64,000 bases of DNA from Meira nashicola (lineage: Eukaryota > Basidiomycota > Exobasidiomycetes > Exobasidiales > Brachybasidiaceae). The notes under the pieces were generated by a model. The model worked only from the letters and a program-made list of their open reading frames with translations. It made no database searches and was not told the DNA's origin. The stretch spans positions 3,472,001 through 3,536,000 of the forward strand of contig BCJU01000002.1 in NCBI GenBank assembly GCA_001600355.1. The letters are read 5' to 3'. Numbering within the stretch: the first letter of the stretch is position 1; the number at the start of each line of letters is the position of its first letter. A program made the translations under genes and the position numbers. Shown piece after piece: positions 37,238 to 47,841 of the stretch.

Positions 37238-40200
37238 CTAACGACGACGAACGCTGCCGAACAATTTGCTTGCACGTTCACGACCGCTTTCAGTCACCTT
37301 TGAAAATATGCTTCCTTGACCTTTGTTTGTAGCAGAAGAAAGTTCACTGTACATTGAAGGTGCACCAGGTTGTTGTTGAGAAGGAATACCGCGACTTTGT
37401 GTTTTGGGAGATGTTGCAGGTGCGCCTGCTCTTGATGCAGAATCAGAGTTTACAACTTCAACCGTATTAAGAGTTGTTGTATTACTCGAAAGTCCCAAAG
37501 GATTCGTTCCGGATGTGCTCATAACATTGGCTGTTAATGTATTTCTCGTACCGGCAGGAGCATCCGTTGGCCTATGAATTGGATTGGACATCGCTTTATT
37601 CGCTGCAACAGAACTATCTTGAGCTGTTGGAGATGATTTAATAGGTTGAGCTTGTTTAGAAAGGTAAGCAACATGACGTTGAAGCGGGCTGATAGCAATT
37701 GGTGCATTTGCTGCAGTTGCTGACAACAAGCTGTAATCATGATCACCCAATCCGTTCATCTTTGATAGATTATCATAACGTGCTGTTAAACTATCATTTG
37801 TTCCCGATCTTGTGATTGTTTGACCACCTTCGATGCTATTTGACCTTTCAAGACCTGAAGAAGATAAACGATCAAAGTCCAAATTCAACCTACTTATCTC
37901 ATCGGCGAAGTTCTGTTTAAAGAATCGTTCTAAAGTATCATGGAACGGTCGCATTTCCGGAGGACATAATCGATTATGTAAATTGATACACCTAAAGATC
38001 ACGCTAGCTTGTTGATCGATCGCTTGACGTAATTTGTGCATCAAAGGTTCTTCTTCTGGATGTTCTCCTACATAAGCTGGTGATAAGAATGATTTCTTGT
38101 ACATAGGAATACCACCATTGATAGGCGCATCCACTGCTCCATTCAATGCCATACTGAGCCTATTTGTGTTTAAACTGACTTTTTGTCCAACAACTTTGCT
38201 TAAACTAACAAATTTGACTTCAAGTGTTTCCAATTCTTTCACCTTCTTTTCCACATCAGAAAGAGCATTTTCGATAGGCGAAATCCGTACAACTTCAATC
38301 TCTGCAATTTCACTTCTACGCAAAACGGTAGGGAACGAATCTTCCACTCGCAAAAAAGTCTTTTCAACCCATAAGCTAGTGATATTATTCGTTTCTACAT
38401 TGCTTGCAAGTGTATCATTGCGACCATCTTCGTTGCGTACAAGTGGTCTTGTGAAGCTGAACAAGTTGGTAGTATTGTGTTCATAATATGCTCTTACGAT
38501 AGGAGGCGTTTCAGGATTGACGAAAACATCTTTTGTTCGATCAGGTTCAGGTGTAACTGCGGTGATTTGCAAAAACATATTTGTAGAAAATCGAATTTCA
38601 TCATTCGGTTCCATATTACTCTTGATCAAAGTTGCACGTGGATGACGTTGATGCATTCTTTCACAGAAATTGCTAAACTTCTCCCAATTATTTCCACGAT
38701 AGATGAAATTTCTGCTTTGCAAGCTTGTAGGCCATTGAGATCCATAATAGGCAACTCTAAAGTAGTTAGGGAAAGTACGTTCTTCCGTTCCAATCTTGCT
38801 GAACAATGAAGCTTGAAGAGTGAGAACATCAGCCAATCTACCATAATCCACTGCACGGAATTCGTATTCTCTTGCAAGCTCCCTACAAATATCAATAGAA
38901 ATTTCCCAAGCTTGTCCTTTGTTCAAATAATCCAAGATGAGCATATACAACGTTTCTCTTCTCGCAAAATGAGATTGACGAGGTAAATCTAAATCTGCAA
39001 TAGGTTCAACGAAACTATCCAAGTCCCATGTATGTAAATCAGCATGCAATTTTAGAGTTAATGCAGCTTCAACGTAATTTTGATTTTCCAAATGAAGATT
39101 AACAAGTCGTAAGACGTGTGTTGAGAATGCAGTTACTCGATTTGCTTGACGTAAGAATCCAAGCAATTTCAACGTTCCGGAAACACGATCATCCTCAAAT
39201 CCTTCCTCGAGTGGTAGATTACGTACATTTAACAAAAGATCCAAGAATCGATTCACGCTGACTAAGCAAGAATGCACTTGTTCTTGTAATTGAGGGTCTA
39301 CTTGTGGTGTTTCAAATAATGATCGTAATTGGCCAATGAAGAATGCACGAGAGACTTCATCTCCTTGAGTATCCGCAATGAACAAAACATCCAATTTATC
39401 AATAATTTCAGCCTCAATAACGCCAAAGCTACCGTTCAAATGCCATTCTGATGTAATCATCGTTGCCAAAACACGAACGGCGCACGTTCTTAGCTCATCG
39501 TGATGGCTTAGACATAATTCAAGTACCGGTTCAACGAGAGAAGGTACAAATTGTACTTGGAATCCACCAGTATTTAACTTGTTCAAGTCTACAATATCAG
39601 ATTGTTGCAATTCCTTGGAAGCAATCTTGTCTTGTTGTCCATCAGGCCAACCGATAGAATTCCAAAGTTTTGCAAATATTTGTGCTCCTTCACCACGAAC
39701 ATCGCCTGCTAAACGCCAAACTGCTCTCCTTCTTTGCGGCTTGAAACGTTCGATGACCAATTGATCTGATGATAAAAGTGTGAGTAACATACTTAATCCT
39801 GCTCGCCATAAATCTGTCTTGAATGTATCCAATTGATCGGCAGGAGGGATGAAATCACGAACTAACAAAGTTGCCAAAGGATCGGCCATTTTAAGTACCA
39901 TTTGATGTGCCAAGATGTTGATATTAAGCCATGTGCTTGGAAATGCTTCATTTAGTAAAATGCTAGTAGAAACTTCAAAGAAGTTGTGCAAGAATTCACT
40001 CAATTTATCACGACCGTCGACGTCCAATTGTTCGTCCATAAATCCAATCAAATGGCGTCTTGGACTTAACATCACCAGAACAGTAAGAACTGCTGCAATT
40101 TCTCCGAGACCAAGATTGAGGTATGGATAGTCTTCCTTCTTTTGTTGCCTTCGCAATGAACGTACAGGTGCTGGACTGACATTTCCGACTGCTTTTCTGG

Positions 40201-43200
40201 CAACAAGTGGGAACGGATAAGTTGATGGAAAGACGACAGGTACGACAGAGGACACCGTCGATGGAGATCGATGACGTTCATATGCGGCACGAGTAGCGGG
40301 ACTGTGAAATTCCTTGTATGTTTGTAGCAACTTAGGCATCATTGATAATACGTAATCAACATTATCTTGCTCTTGACGAATTTCAACAGCACTAATTCTA
40401 CCCAATCGACCATTGACTAAACTAACTTGTAATCTATCCAAGACCACAGCAATAATGGCAATTGCCAATCTTGCTGCTTCCACCCATGCAATACGTGCTG
40501 AATCCATTGCACCTTCATGTTCGCTTGCATGGATACTTTCATCGTAATGTCCAAGATGCGGACGAATCCATCGAACGATACTTGGAAGCATTTGTGAGCG
40601 AGAAGTATGATCTTCGAACAAAGCATCATGTGTAACATGTAGTATATGCAACAATTTCCAAACTGTCATTCTACCTTTGGTGACATAGACACTATCCGCA
40701 AATGCAGTTTCGATTCGTGCTAGTTCATCCATTGGGTATACCCTCGCTAATTCTGGAAGCGTACCAGCAAAATTTTGCAATGCTAACGTTTGTGTACCTA
40801 TGATCGAACTTGGCTTAGTAGTTGACATTAATCTATTGATACTGCGCAAAAGAGCATCCAAATCTCTCTTGAAACTTGTCTCAAAATGATCGCTCACTGC
40901 TCCACCTAAAGCGCCTAGCGGATCTTTCACTCTTCTTTGATTTTCGCGACTTCTCACGATAAATTTGAAGATGTATGGCCAAACTTTGATAGCAGCTCTT
41001 AAATCTTTCGATGTTTCAGGTCGTGCAGGATCAGATAGCAATTTGGACATGGAAGCCATCAATCGTGTATATGCAGTTTGAGAATGGTAATGTTCTTCAA
41101 TGTAGACATCCAAAGTTGCACGGAAATTATTAAATCGACGATCTTGAACGATACCCAACACAGTCACGATCGAATTAAAGACCAAATCATCAAGTTCTCC
41201 TGAGCCATTTTTGGGACTGACTACGATACCGAAAAGTGCATCAAAGATATTTCTTAAAAATTTGACAATTTCCACTTCACTAACAAAAGCAAATTTGACT
41301 AGAACAGCTTTGAGTTCTTCAATACTTTCCGTCAAAACATTCTCCCAATGTAGAAGTTTGAGAAGTACTTCGTTTTGCGTATACCTTGCCGAAACGAGGA
41401 AAGTGCGCAAAGTCATTGTATCACGTAAAGGTTGAATAATGCTTGCCAAACTTGGCGGAATGATATCGCCTAATGGCTTTCCAGCAGGCACAGTTGGCGG
41501 TAAAGAGAAGTAAAGTTCTGGACTGAGATGTTGAGCAGATCTTGAACTACGCCAAAGCAATAAAGTATGACTGCCATCAGGAATAAAGGCTGTATTTGTT
41601 TCGAACAAAGGCAGATATCCATGAGCAAAAGGAGGACTGATGTGAGCCGAAATGGTATTGTTATTTCCGCTTTGTTGGCCATTGGATTGTTGAGGTGCTT
41701 TCTCTTCCTTTGTACTACGGTGTCGGAAGGTGAAGAAAACATGACAATGTTCCATCACTTCGGTTGGCAGCTGCAATTTAAGCAATTCACCCCACGTTGG
41801 CGCATTTTGATGATAGAAGACAGTGCTATCAAATTGTGTTACCAATTCTTCACCTGAACCTCGCGAGATAGCCTTTTCAAGTACACTTCCGTCCCGCAGA
41901 CGAATCTCAGCAGAGATTTGAATATTTCTTGCTGTATTCCCGCCAGGCATCTTACTGCTAGTAGGAAAAAATTCACCACTCCATAGCTTAATGTATGCTT
42001 CATTACGTGTATCTCCTGGAAAGACTACGTCAGGGAAGCCCAATCTTGCGGTCAAAGCAGTATCTTGTAATAGAGCCGTATTTTCTCGAACAAGTTGATT
42101 CTTTTCGCCATAGAATACCTTTACATTAACTGCTAATAAATCTGCTCTTGGAGATTTTTCAAATTCACGTACTCGAGAAGCAATGATATCTTGATGCAAG
42201 GTACTGAAAGCTGCTTCGTTAACAGGTGTAAAGATTGGCATGATATGTTCGCACAAAGGACTTGCAGATGTTGTTTGAACATCAATCTGATGATCTTGAC
42301 CTAATTCAACAACAGCGCATCCAAATGGTCTTCTGAATGTACGATCGCCTGTCATTCTTGATGAACGGAATCCAGGTATTCCATCCTCTGGTGCATTATA
42401 CAACCCATTAGCCTGATCAATAGGTCTAACATCTGTTGCATCTAGTCCATCACTTGCAATTGGCTTTAATGTATCCGCATTGGATATTCTCATATATCCA
42501 TTTCTCACGATTCGACAAACGACATTTAGATCGTGCATATCATTGGCGCTTAGATCGGTGAACAAAGCACGCATCTTTCCAAGTTTATCCTTTCTTGCTG
42601 CCACTCCTTGATGGTTGAGAATTACGCAAAACTCCTCCGTCAAGAAACGAGACTCAGCTTTGTTGTATAATGAAAAGTATAATTCCGCTGTTTCGCCTGG
42701 TTGACAAGGACTTGCAACGAATGCACGAAGATCTAGGTAAACATGGAAATATTTGATGTCTGAGCTGGATTCAGTCTTGGGCGCATTACCTCCCGTTAGT
42801 GTTCCAGCTCTAGGTCTTTGAGAAGGCTGTCTGATAAGTGTACCTCGTTTGTGTGTTGAATTTAAAGGAGTGTTGAGAATTCCCGCTGGTGAAAGTGTAT
42901 GGAAAGTTGTGATTCCGGAAGCGTTTGTTGCTACAGCTCCTGTTGAGTCACTTGTTGTTGATTCTTGATCCACATATGCCAAAGCTGCTTGAAGTGCGTA
43001 AAGTTGAATGCCGCTTATCCAACTATCTGCATCAGATTCTTTACCGGTAAAATCTACATCTACTAGACCACCTCTTCCAGGATGTCTAACGATCACATCT
43101 AATCCCTGCTGAACGTTACCTTTAACCAATCTTGCAACGCATTCCCTTCGTAATTTGCTCGATTCTTCCTCGCTCAACGTTTGTGCAAGTAATTGTCTTC

Positions 43201-44227
43201 TAGCAGCATGTAAGACATCGATATGCTCACGTACTGCATAAAATAAAGCGTAATCTCTCTTGCTCAAATAAACATACATGAGCGTACTCCATTCTCGTAA
43301 AGCACATGCAATCTCATCCACTAAAGGTTCTTCTACCCCCGTTCGTGTTTCATCACCACATTTGAGACTTGGCAAAGGCGGAGGCGGACGTTCTTCGTCA
43401 TTTTGTTGTGCTGAATCTTGAAGGATGAAAGATTGACGAGAATGATCCAAAGTGACTTTGCTTTGACCTGGTCCACCAGAACCAAGGGCAGAGAATGAGC
43501 CTGCAATCGTTCCATCTAAATTTTGCTTGAATTCTGGCGCTGCAGGACTGGTCGGCTGACTGGGGATATTCTCATCTTCTTCTGGCAATGTTTCCATATG
43601 ACTTGTATTTACCAAAGGTTTAGGAGGAGGAGGTCCAGTTGCTCCTATCACACCTTGTTCTAATGCTTTTGCATACACATCTGTTAACCGCATTTCCGCA
43701 TCATCCAAATATTCTCGGATATGAATATTGGCCTTGGGGAACAGTCCAACGTACACTTGAGGTTCTTCAACTAAACTTGCACCTGCTGCACTTGTACTGG
43801 GAAAGGTTGAATAATCCGATAGACTGCTTGTTGTTGTTGCTGAAGTTGGTACCCGATTTGTAGATACCACATATCCACGACACCAACTCACATCGGTATG
43901 ACCAAGCTGTTCAAACACGTAAACTTCATCACCTACCTCAAGTCCGATTAAATGCGGTTGGATGGCGGCGAAAGCCGAACCGGGATCCATTTCGGCATTC
44001 AATTCGAGTGAGATTGAATCTGGTTCGGGTACGAAGGGTGATATTGCGAACCCATATTGAATTTGGGGGAGTGGCTCCCATCTTCTGTATGGTTGATTGG
44101 CGATTGTTGGAGGAGGTGGAGGTGGTGGTGTCGTCGTAGTAGGCGTATTGGATGTTTCTCCATTACTCATTTCTCCATTTGTGATTGGAGATTTGCCATT
44201 GGCTGTTGTTCCATTAGCGACAGACAT
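37238..44227 (-). CDS. DOCK-family Rho/Rac guanine nucleotide exchange factor (DCK1-like)
   Basis: 2,329 residues from the ATG at 44227 (MSVANGTTANG), in one exon of 7 kb; the extra 29 codons upstream start at TTG. An N-terminal SH3 (about 95-170: GDEVYVFEQLGHTDVSWCRGYV, GLFPKANIHI) is followed by the DOCK N-region (about 490-700), the DHR-1 membrane-lipid domain (about 760-900, with FFTFRHRSTKEE), a long helical middle, and the C-terminal DHR-2 exchange domain (about 1690-2130, with PNYFRVAYYGSQWP, LRVEDSFPTVLRRSEI, FKQNFADEI). The yeast relative Dck1 works with Lmo1 on the Rac-like Rho5 in mitophagy and oxidative responses. The proline-rich N-terminal stretch and the Ser/Gln-rich tail could bind partners. 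A 7 kb gene without an intron is notable. Confidence 0.93.
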   Translation of the reverse strand: MSVANGTTANGKSPITNGEMSNGETSNTPTTTTPPPPPPPTIANQPYRRWEPLPQIQYGFAISPFVPEPDSISLELNAEMDPGSAFAAIQPHLIGLEVGDEVYVFEQLGHTDVSWCRGYVVSTNRVPTSATTTSSLSDYSTFPSTSAAGASLVEEPQVYVGLFPKANIHIREYLDDAEMRLTDVYAKALEQGVIGATGPPPPKPLVNTSHMETLPEEDENIPSQPTSPAAPEFKQNLDGTIAGSFSALGSGGPGQSKVTLDHSRQSFILQDSAQQNDEERPPPPLPSLKCGDETRTGVEEPLVDEIACALREWSTLMYVYLSKRDYALFYAVREHIDVLHAARRQLLAQTLSEEESSKLRRECVARLVKGNVQQGLDVIVRHPGRGGLVDVDFTGKESDADSWISGIQLYALQAALAYVDQESTTSDSTGAVATNASGITTFHTLSPAGILNTPLNSTHKRGTLIRQPSQRPRAGTLTGGNAPKTESSSDIKYFHVYLDLRAFVASPCQPGETAELYFSLYNKAESRFLTEEFCVILNHQGVAARKDKLGKMRALFTDLSANDMHDLNVVCRIVRNGYMRISNADTLKPIASDGLDATDVRPIDQANGLYNAPEDGIPGFRSSRMTGDRTFRRPFGCAVVELGQDHQIDVQTTSASPLCEHIMPIFTPVNEAAFSTLHQDIIASRVREFEKSPRADLLAVNVKVFYGEKNQLVRENTALLQDTALTARLGFPDVVFPGDTRNEAYIKLWSGEFFPTSSKMPGGNTARNIQISAEIRLRDGSVLEKAISRGSGEELVTQFDSTVFYHQNAPTWGELLKLQLPTEVMEHCHVFFTFRHRSTKEEKAPQQSNGQQSGNNNTISAHISPPFAHGYLPLFETNTAFIPDGSHTLLLWRSSRSAQHLSPELYFSLPPTVPAGKPLGDIIPPSLASIIQPLRDTMTLRTFLVSARYTQNEVLLKLLHWENVLTESIEELKAVLVKFAFVSEVEIVKFLRNIFDALFGIVVSPKNGSGELDDLVFNSIVTVLGIVQDRRFNNFRATLDVYIEEHYHSQTAYTRLMASMSKLLSDPARPETSKDLRAAIKVWPYIFKFIVRSRENQRRVKDPLGALGGAVSDHFETSFKRDLDALLRSINRLMSTTKPSSIIGTQTLALQNFAGTLPELARVYPMDELARIETAFADSVYVTKGRMTVWKLLHILHVTHDALFEDHTSRSQMLPSIVRWIRPHLGHYDESIHASEHEGAMDSARIAWVEAARLAIAIIAVVLDRLQVSLVNGRLGRISAVEIRQEQDNVDYVLSMMPKLLQTYKEFHSPATRAAYERHRSPSTVSSVVPVVFPSTYPFPLVARKAVGNVSPAPVRSLRRQQKKEDYPYLNLGLGEIAAVLTVLVMLSPRRHLIGFMDEQLDVDGRDKLSEFLHNFFEVSTSILLNEAFPSTWLNINILAHQMVLKMADPLATLLVRDFIPPADQLDTFKTDLWRAGLSMLLTLLSSDQLVIERFKPQRRRAVWRLAGDVRGEGAQIFAKLWNSIGWPDGQQDKIASKELQQSDIVDLNKLNTGGFQVQFVPSLVEPVLELCLSHHDELRTCAVRVLATMITSEWHLNGSFGVIEAEIIDKLDVLFIADTQGDEVSRAFFIGQLRSLFETPQVDPQLQEQVHSCLVSVNRFLDLLLNVRNLPLEEGFEDDRVSGTLKLLGFLRQANRVTAFSTHVLRLVNLHLENQNYVEAALTLKLHADLHTWDLDSFVEPIADLDLPRQSHFARRETLYMLILDYLNKGQAWEISIDICRELAREYEFRAVDYGRLADVLTLQASLFSKIGTEERTFPNYFRVAYYGSQWPTSLQSRNFIYRGNNWEKFSNFCERMHQRHPRATLIKSNMEPNDEIRFSTNMFLQITAVTPEPDRTKDVFVNPETPPIVRAYYEHNTTNLFSFTRPLVRNEDGRNDTLASNVETNNITSLWVEKTFLRVEDSFPTVLRRSEIAEIEVVRISPIENALSDVEKKVKELETLEVKFVSLSKVVGQKVSLNTNRLSMALNGAVDAPINGGIPMYKKSFLSPAYVGEHPEEEPLMHKLRQAIDQQASVIFRCINLHNRLCPPEMRPFHDTLERFFKQNFADEISRLNLDFDRLSSSGLERSNSIEGGQTITRSGTNDSLTARYDNLSKMNGLGDHDYSLLSATAANAPIAISPLQRHVAYLSKQAQPIKSSPTAQDSSVAANKAMSNPIHRPTDAPAGTRNTLTANVMSTSGTNPLGLSSNTTTLNTVEVVNSDSASRAGAPATSPKTQSRGIPSQQQPGAPSMYSELSSATNKGQGSIFSKVTESGRERASKLFGSVRRR

Positions 44228-45004
44228 GTTGAATGCTACTACTTTTACGAATCGCCGAACATTCAGTGAACAAATATTAAACACTACAATCCGATATGAT
44301 TGTACGCTTTCCAAAGTTTCGACGAATTCAAACGACTTTCAAAGTCGTGCAAATGATGGAAAAATGATAAAAATCCAAAGAAGGATTGATGATGATGATG
44401 AAAAGAGAGGTTGAAAATGAAATGAACAGTGTTGTCAATTGTCCGCGAAAGGATGAATGCCTAGCACATGAACTGTCTCCCACAATCTAGAACGAGTGTG
44501 TGATTCATTCTAGCGTAAAATCAATTTCAGTCCTATTTCAACGGGCGCCTCGCCTGGGGAAAATTCCGATAGATTTTGGTTTTAGCGTTTGGCGTTGGCG
44601 CAGCGAATTGTTTAAATCAAAAAAAAAAAAACAGTAGTTCCTGTCATACGGCCACACAAATTTATACATCAAACGGGCAATCGTGACGATAATGTTTCTC
44701 CGCTATGATAGATATGTATGTTAAAGGAGGTTTAGCGATAGTAGCTTTTAGTAATGAACACTATTTACTGAAAAGATCTCTCTTCAAGGAGTTCTTCGTA
44801 ACAGCATGTGCTTGCATGCTCAGGTACCCGGTTTGACGCATGCAATCCCTATGTTGCTTTTGGAGCAAGTGTGCTAGCGTGTTTAAGCGGCGCCGTCCAT
44901 AACAAAAGTCGACACGTCTGACAACTTAAACGCGACGGATTTTTGTTTTAAGAAGCCAATCATCATCTTTCTTGCAGTCCATCCACGTAAGTAAAATATA
45001 AAAA
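44228..45004. other. Divergent intergenic region between the DOCK gene and the RSC-type gene
   Basis: 777 bases, with a poly-A run near 44620, GC-rich blocks and a TTTAAGCG motif at 44882-44889, 116 bases before the plus-strand start. I see no coding sequence. Confidence 0.55.
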
Positions 45005-47512
45005 ATGGAGGCTGATGGTGATGGAATTCGACCAAGAAGAAGGGCTGCTGCACCTCAATTTGATCAATCAGCAGCATCACCTTCGCGTTCCAGTAGACCT
45101 ATTAGAGGTAGTAGAACATCGAATATTTCTTCAAGACGTAATTCAAGAAGAATGAACGACGATGAGGAAGAAGACGATGATGATGATGATGGACAAAATG
45201 ATGAAGATCAAGAAGATTCAAAAGCATACATCAATGAGGAAGATGATGATGATGACTTTCAAGGATCATATCGTGGCCCATCAAAGTCTAAACAAACAAA
45301 AAGACAACGTACAACCTCACAAATGGCAGAATCTACTCCTCCACCATCGCGCACGAATCGAAAGGCAGTAAAAGCCGAAGAAGGAGATGATGATGATGAT
45401 GAGCAAATGTCAGATGCAGAACCTGCAAGTAAGCAAAAGAATTTCTCTAGTCCACAGATACGATCACATAAAGGCACGACTAAAACAGATGATGAGAGTT
45501 CAACACGTGCGGAACGACAAGCAGAAGGGCCTGATTCAGGATGGATAGAAGAGATGGAAGATTCTCGTCAAGCAAGGACAATTTACATGACAATCATTGA
45601 CAAAATTCGTTCTTGGCTTGCTGAAAAGGGGGATAGACGTTTGACTGAATTTATGGAAACAGAGCCAAAGAACAAAGATCGAAGGTATTTGGATTACGTC
45701 CACATTCCAACATCTTTGCAACACATCGAAAGTCGAGTTCAAGCACCTGGTGGCGGATATGCATCTTCGATCGATTTTGAGAAAGCGATGATGTTATTGT
45801 TCAAAAATGGAAGAAGATATTTTGAACCATCGTCAGAGTCGTATGGAAATTTGTTAATCTTGCAAAGGATGTATCATCATCTAACGCAATCAGTTGATTC
45901 AGTCACTGAAGGAATTGATGATGAGATCATTTCTCGCAATTACACTTCCAACAAGTATGGGCCAGGACAAGAAGGTGAAAATAGAGATGCAGGAGAATCT
46001 CCAACTGTCGGCTTCCAAACAAATGTCGCACGTCATCATTACAAAGGTATGAAAATTTCCGTTGGTAATTGGGTCCATCTTATGAATCCTACCGATCCTT
46101 CACGTCCCATCATAGCTCAAGTATTCAAAACGAGAACAGAAGATCTTGGTGATCATCATCAAGATTGGGTTACGGCAAATTGGTTTTTGCGGCCTGAGCA
46201 AAGTAAGCATCCGCGTTCGATGACATTCTGGTCTAATGAAGTAATCAAAACAGGACAGTACGTTGAACATCATGTCGAAGATATCTTAGAAGTGATTTGT
46301 GTTATTTTCTATACCAAAGCAAATCGCGGTGTTCCCGCAGAAGGTGAAGGAGGTTGGTTTACGGGAGATCCGCTTTATGTTTGTGAAATGCGTTATCAGC
46401 CTGATCGGGACGCTTACTTTAAGATTAAAAATTGGGCAAGTTGCATGCCGGAAGAAGTACGTCATAAGCAATTCGGTCTGGTTGAATTTGATCGACCTAA
46501 TCCGTTGCCGGACAAATTACCATCGCCATTCTTACGTGGAATTGATGGACCGGGTGGAATTGTGAGTGATGTTCGACCTTCTATTAGTATGGTTAACACA
46601 TCAAGCAGCAGGAACATCGGTGCAACCTTGGCCAGCCTTTCTGGTCCTCGAACGGCACGAAGACCGGCTAGAAGGATGGATTTACCTGATGGAGAGTTGG
46701 AGATACCGCAATTATTCAAAGAATGGCGGGATGAAGTGCAAACGCAGAGAAGGAATTTCTTGAAGTTCAAACAACAAGAAAAAGCTACAGCTTTAGAACG
46801 TGAAAAGAATGCAAATGTCGCAATTGTATCAACATCAGCAGCCACTGTTGAAGGGGAAACACCTCAGCCAGAAGCTATAGGTTTGAGTGGAATGAATGCT
46901 GCAAAGAATTCAGAATCGCCTTTTGCACGTACAACAGCGTTGCCTACCGTTACAACTTCACCAGCCTTTGCGACATCTGCGAATTCCAAAGTGCCAGTAA
47001 TTGCACCTTCAATCGATCGAAGTTTGAATATGGCTATGCAACAAATGGATGCAAGTGCTTATTTCAAAACGTTACCTGAACAGACTCAACAATTATTCCA
47101 TCAAGATCCTGAAACTGGTAACGTTGTTTGGTATCCTGCTCCGCCTACTTTTGGATCGATGAGTGAAGCAAGTCTTGAGAAGAAATGGAATCAAGGTCAA
47201 CGTTTCCAAGTCAATTCGTTAAATTATTTGTACCATTTAGCGAATACAAGATCTGGAACGGGTGCATCAGAAGATCAGCATCTAGAGAGACGTAGAAAAG
47301 CAAATGAGGCTTCCAAGAAGCGTAAAGTTGAATCTCAAACTGCATCCAGCAATCAAACATCTGTTGAACAAGTACGCTCAGCGAGCAAGAAGGGGAAATC
47401 TTTATTGGACGAACTTCCATCGACGAAAGACACGATCGATAATGCTTTTTCTCAGGCAATTAGCCAAGCTGGTCAAAATTTATCAAAGTATCTCGCCATT
47501 GAAGGAGAATAA
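45005..47512 (+). CDS. Chromatin remodelling subunit, RSC1/2-like (bromodomain plus BAH)
   Basis: 835 residues. After an acidic, disordered N-terminus (runs of Asp/Glu, 50-135) comes one bromodomain-like helical bundle (about 190-295: RYLDYVHIPTSLQHIESRV, IDFEKAMMLLFKNGRRYFE) and a BAH domain (about 345-480: ISVGNWVHLMNP, DWVTANWFLRPEQSKHPRSMTFWSNEVIKT, FTGDPLYVCEMRY). This order is that of Rsc1/Rsc2 of the RSC nucleosome remodeller and of polybromo. Yeast Rsc1/2 have two bromodomains; only one is recognisable here. The usual acetyl-lysine Asn appears to be replaced (YFEPSS where YNEPxS is typical). The C-terminus carries a coiled, Lys-rich stretch. Confidence 0.85.
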   Translation: MEADGDGIRPRRRAAAPQFDQSAASPSRSSRPIRGSRTSNISSRRNSRRMNDDEEEDDDDDDGQNDEDQEDSKAYINEEDDDDDFQGSYRGPSKSKQTKRQRTTSQMAESTPPPSRTNRKAVKAEEGDDDDDEQMSDAEPASKQKNFSSPQIRSHKGTTKTDDESSTRAERQAEGPDSGWIEEMEDSRQARTIYMTIIDKIRSWLAEKGDRRLTEFMETEPKNKDRRYLDYVHIPTSLQHIESRVQAPGGGYASSIDFEKAMMLLFKNGRRYFEPSSESYGNLLILQRMYHHLTQSVDSVTEGIDDEIISRNYTSNKYGPGQEGENRDAGESPTVGFQTNVARHHYKGMKISVGNWVHLMNPTDPSRPIIAQVFKTRTEDLGDHHQDWVTANWFLRPEQSKHPRSMTFWSNEVIKTGQYVEHHVEDILEVICVIFYTKANRGVPAEGEGGWFTGDPLYVCEMRYQPDRDAYFKIKNWASCMPEEVRHKQFGLVEFDRPNPLPDKLPSPFLRGIDGPGGIVSDVRPSISMVNTSSSRNIGATLASLSGPRTARRPARRMDLPDGELEIPQLFKEWRDEVQTQRRNFLKFKQQEKATALEREKNANVAIVSTSAATVEGETPQPEAIGLSGMNAAKNSESPFARTTALPTVTTSPAFATSANSKVPVIAPSIDRSLNMAMQQMDASAYFKTLPEQTQQLFHQDPETGNVVWYPAPPTFGSMSEASLEKKWNQGQRFQVNSLNYLYHLANTRSGTGASEDQHLERRRKANEASKKRKVESQTASSNQTSVEQVRSASKKGKSLLDELPSTKDTIDNAFSQAISQAGQNLSKYLAIEGE

Positions 47513-47841
47513 GATTCAGGACTTCCTGTAATTGTGTACTCTTTATTGTATCTATCTATGAAGTGTAAAAGTATATGTCTATTTGAAATTGTATGATTAT
47601 GGCATCTTCGACAAACGTCTTTGTTGGCTAAAATAGAATATTTCGGGCCGTGAAGTATGATAAATAGGCGTCGCAGTACCGCATCCATGGCGGAAAACAT
47701 TTGCCGTTTTTAGGGACGATATCTTACACGCCTATGCCAAGCCATTTTGATAAATGTGTAACCGAAAGTTTAAAGTATAAAAGGGTGATCGGTTGAAGCA
47801 GTACAGGTATTTTTAATTGTCTATCTTCTATAAACTAAAAA
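47513..47841. other. Intergenic region after the RSC-type gene
   Basis: 329 bases of 3' end and promoter. A TATAAAAG-type sequence (AAAGTATAAAAGGG) around 47775 could be the TATA box for the small-protein gene about 65 bases downstream. Nothing else is visible. Confidence 0.5.

Noticed and set aside
44228..44314. 29-residue N-terminal extension of the DOCK protein
   Set aside because: It begins at a TTG; the ATG at 44227 is the first true start.
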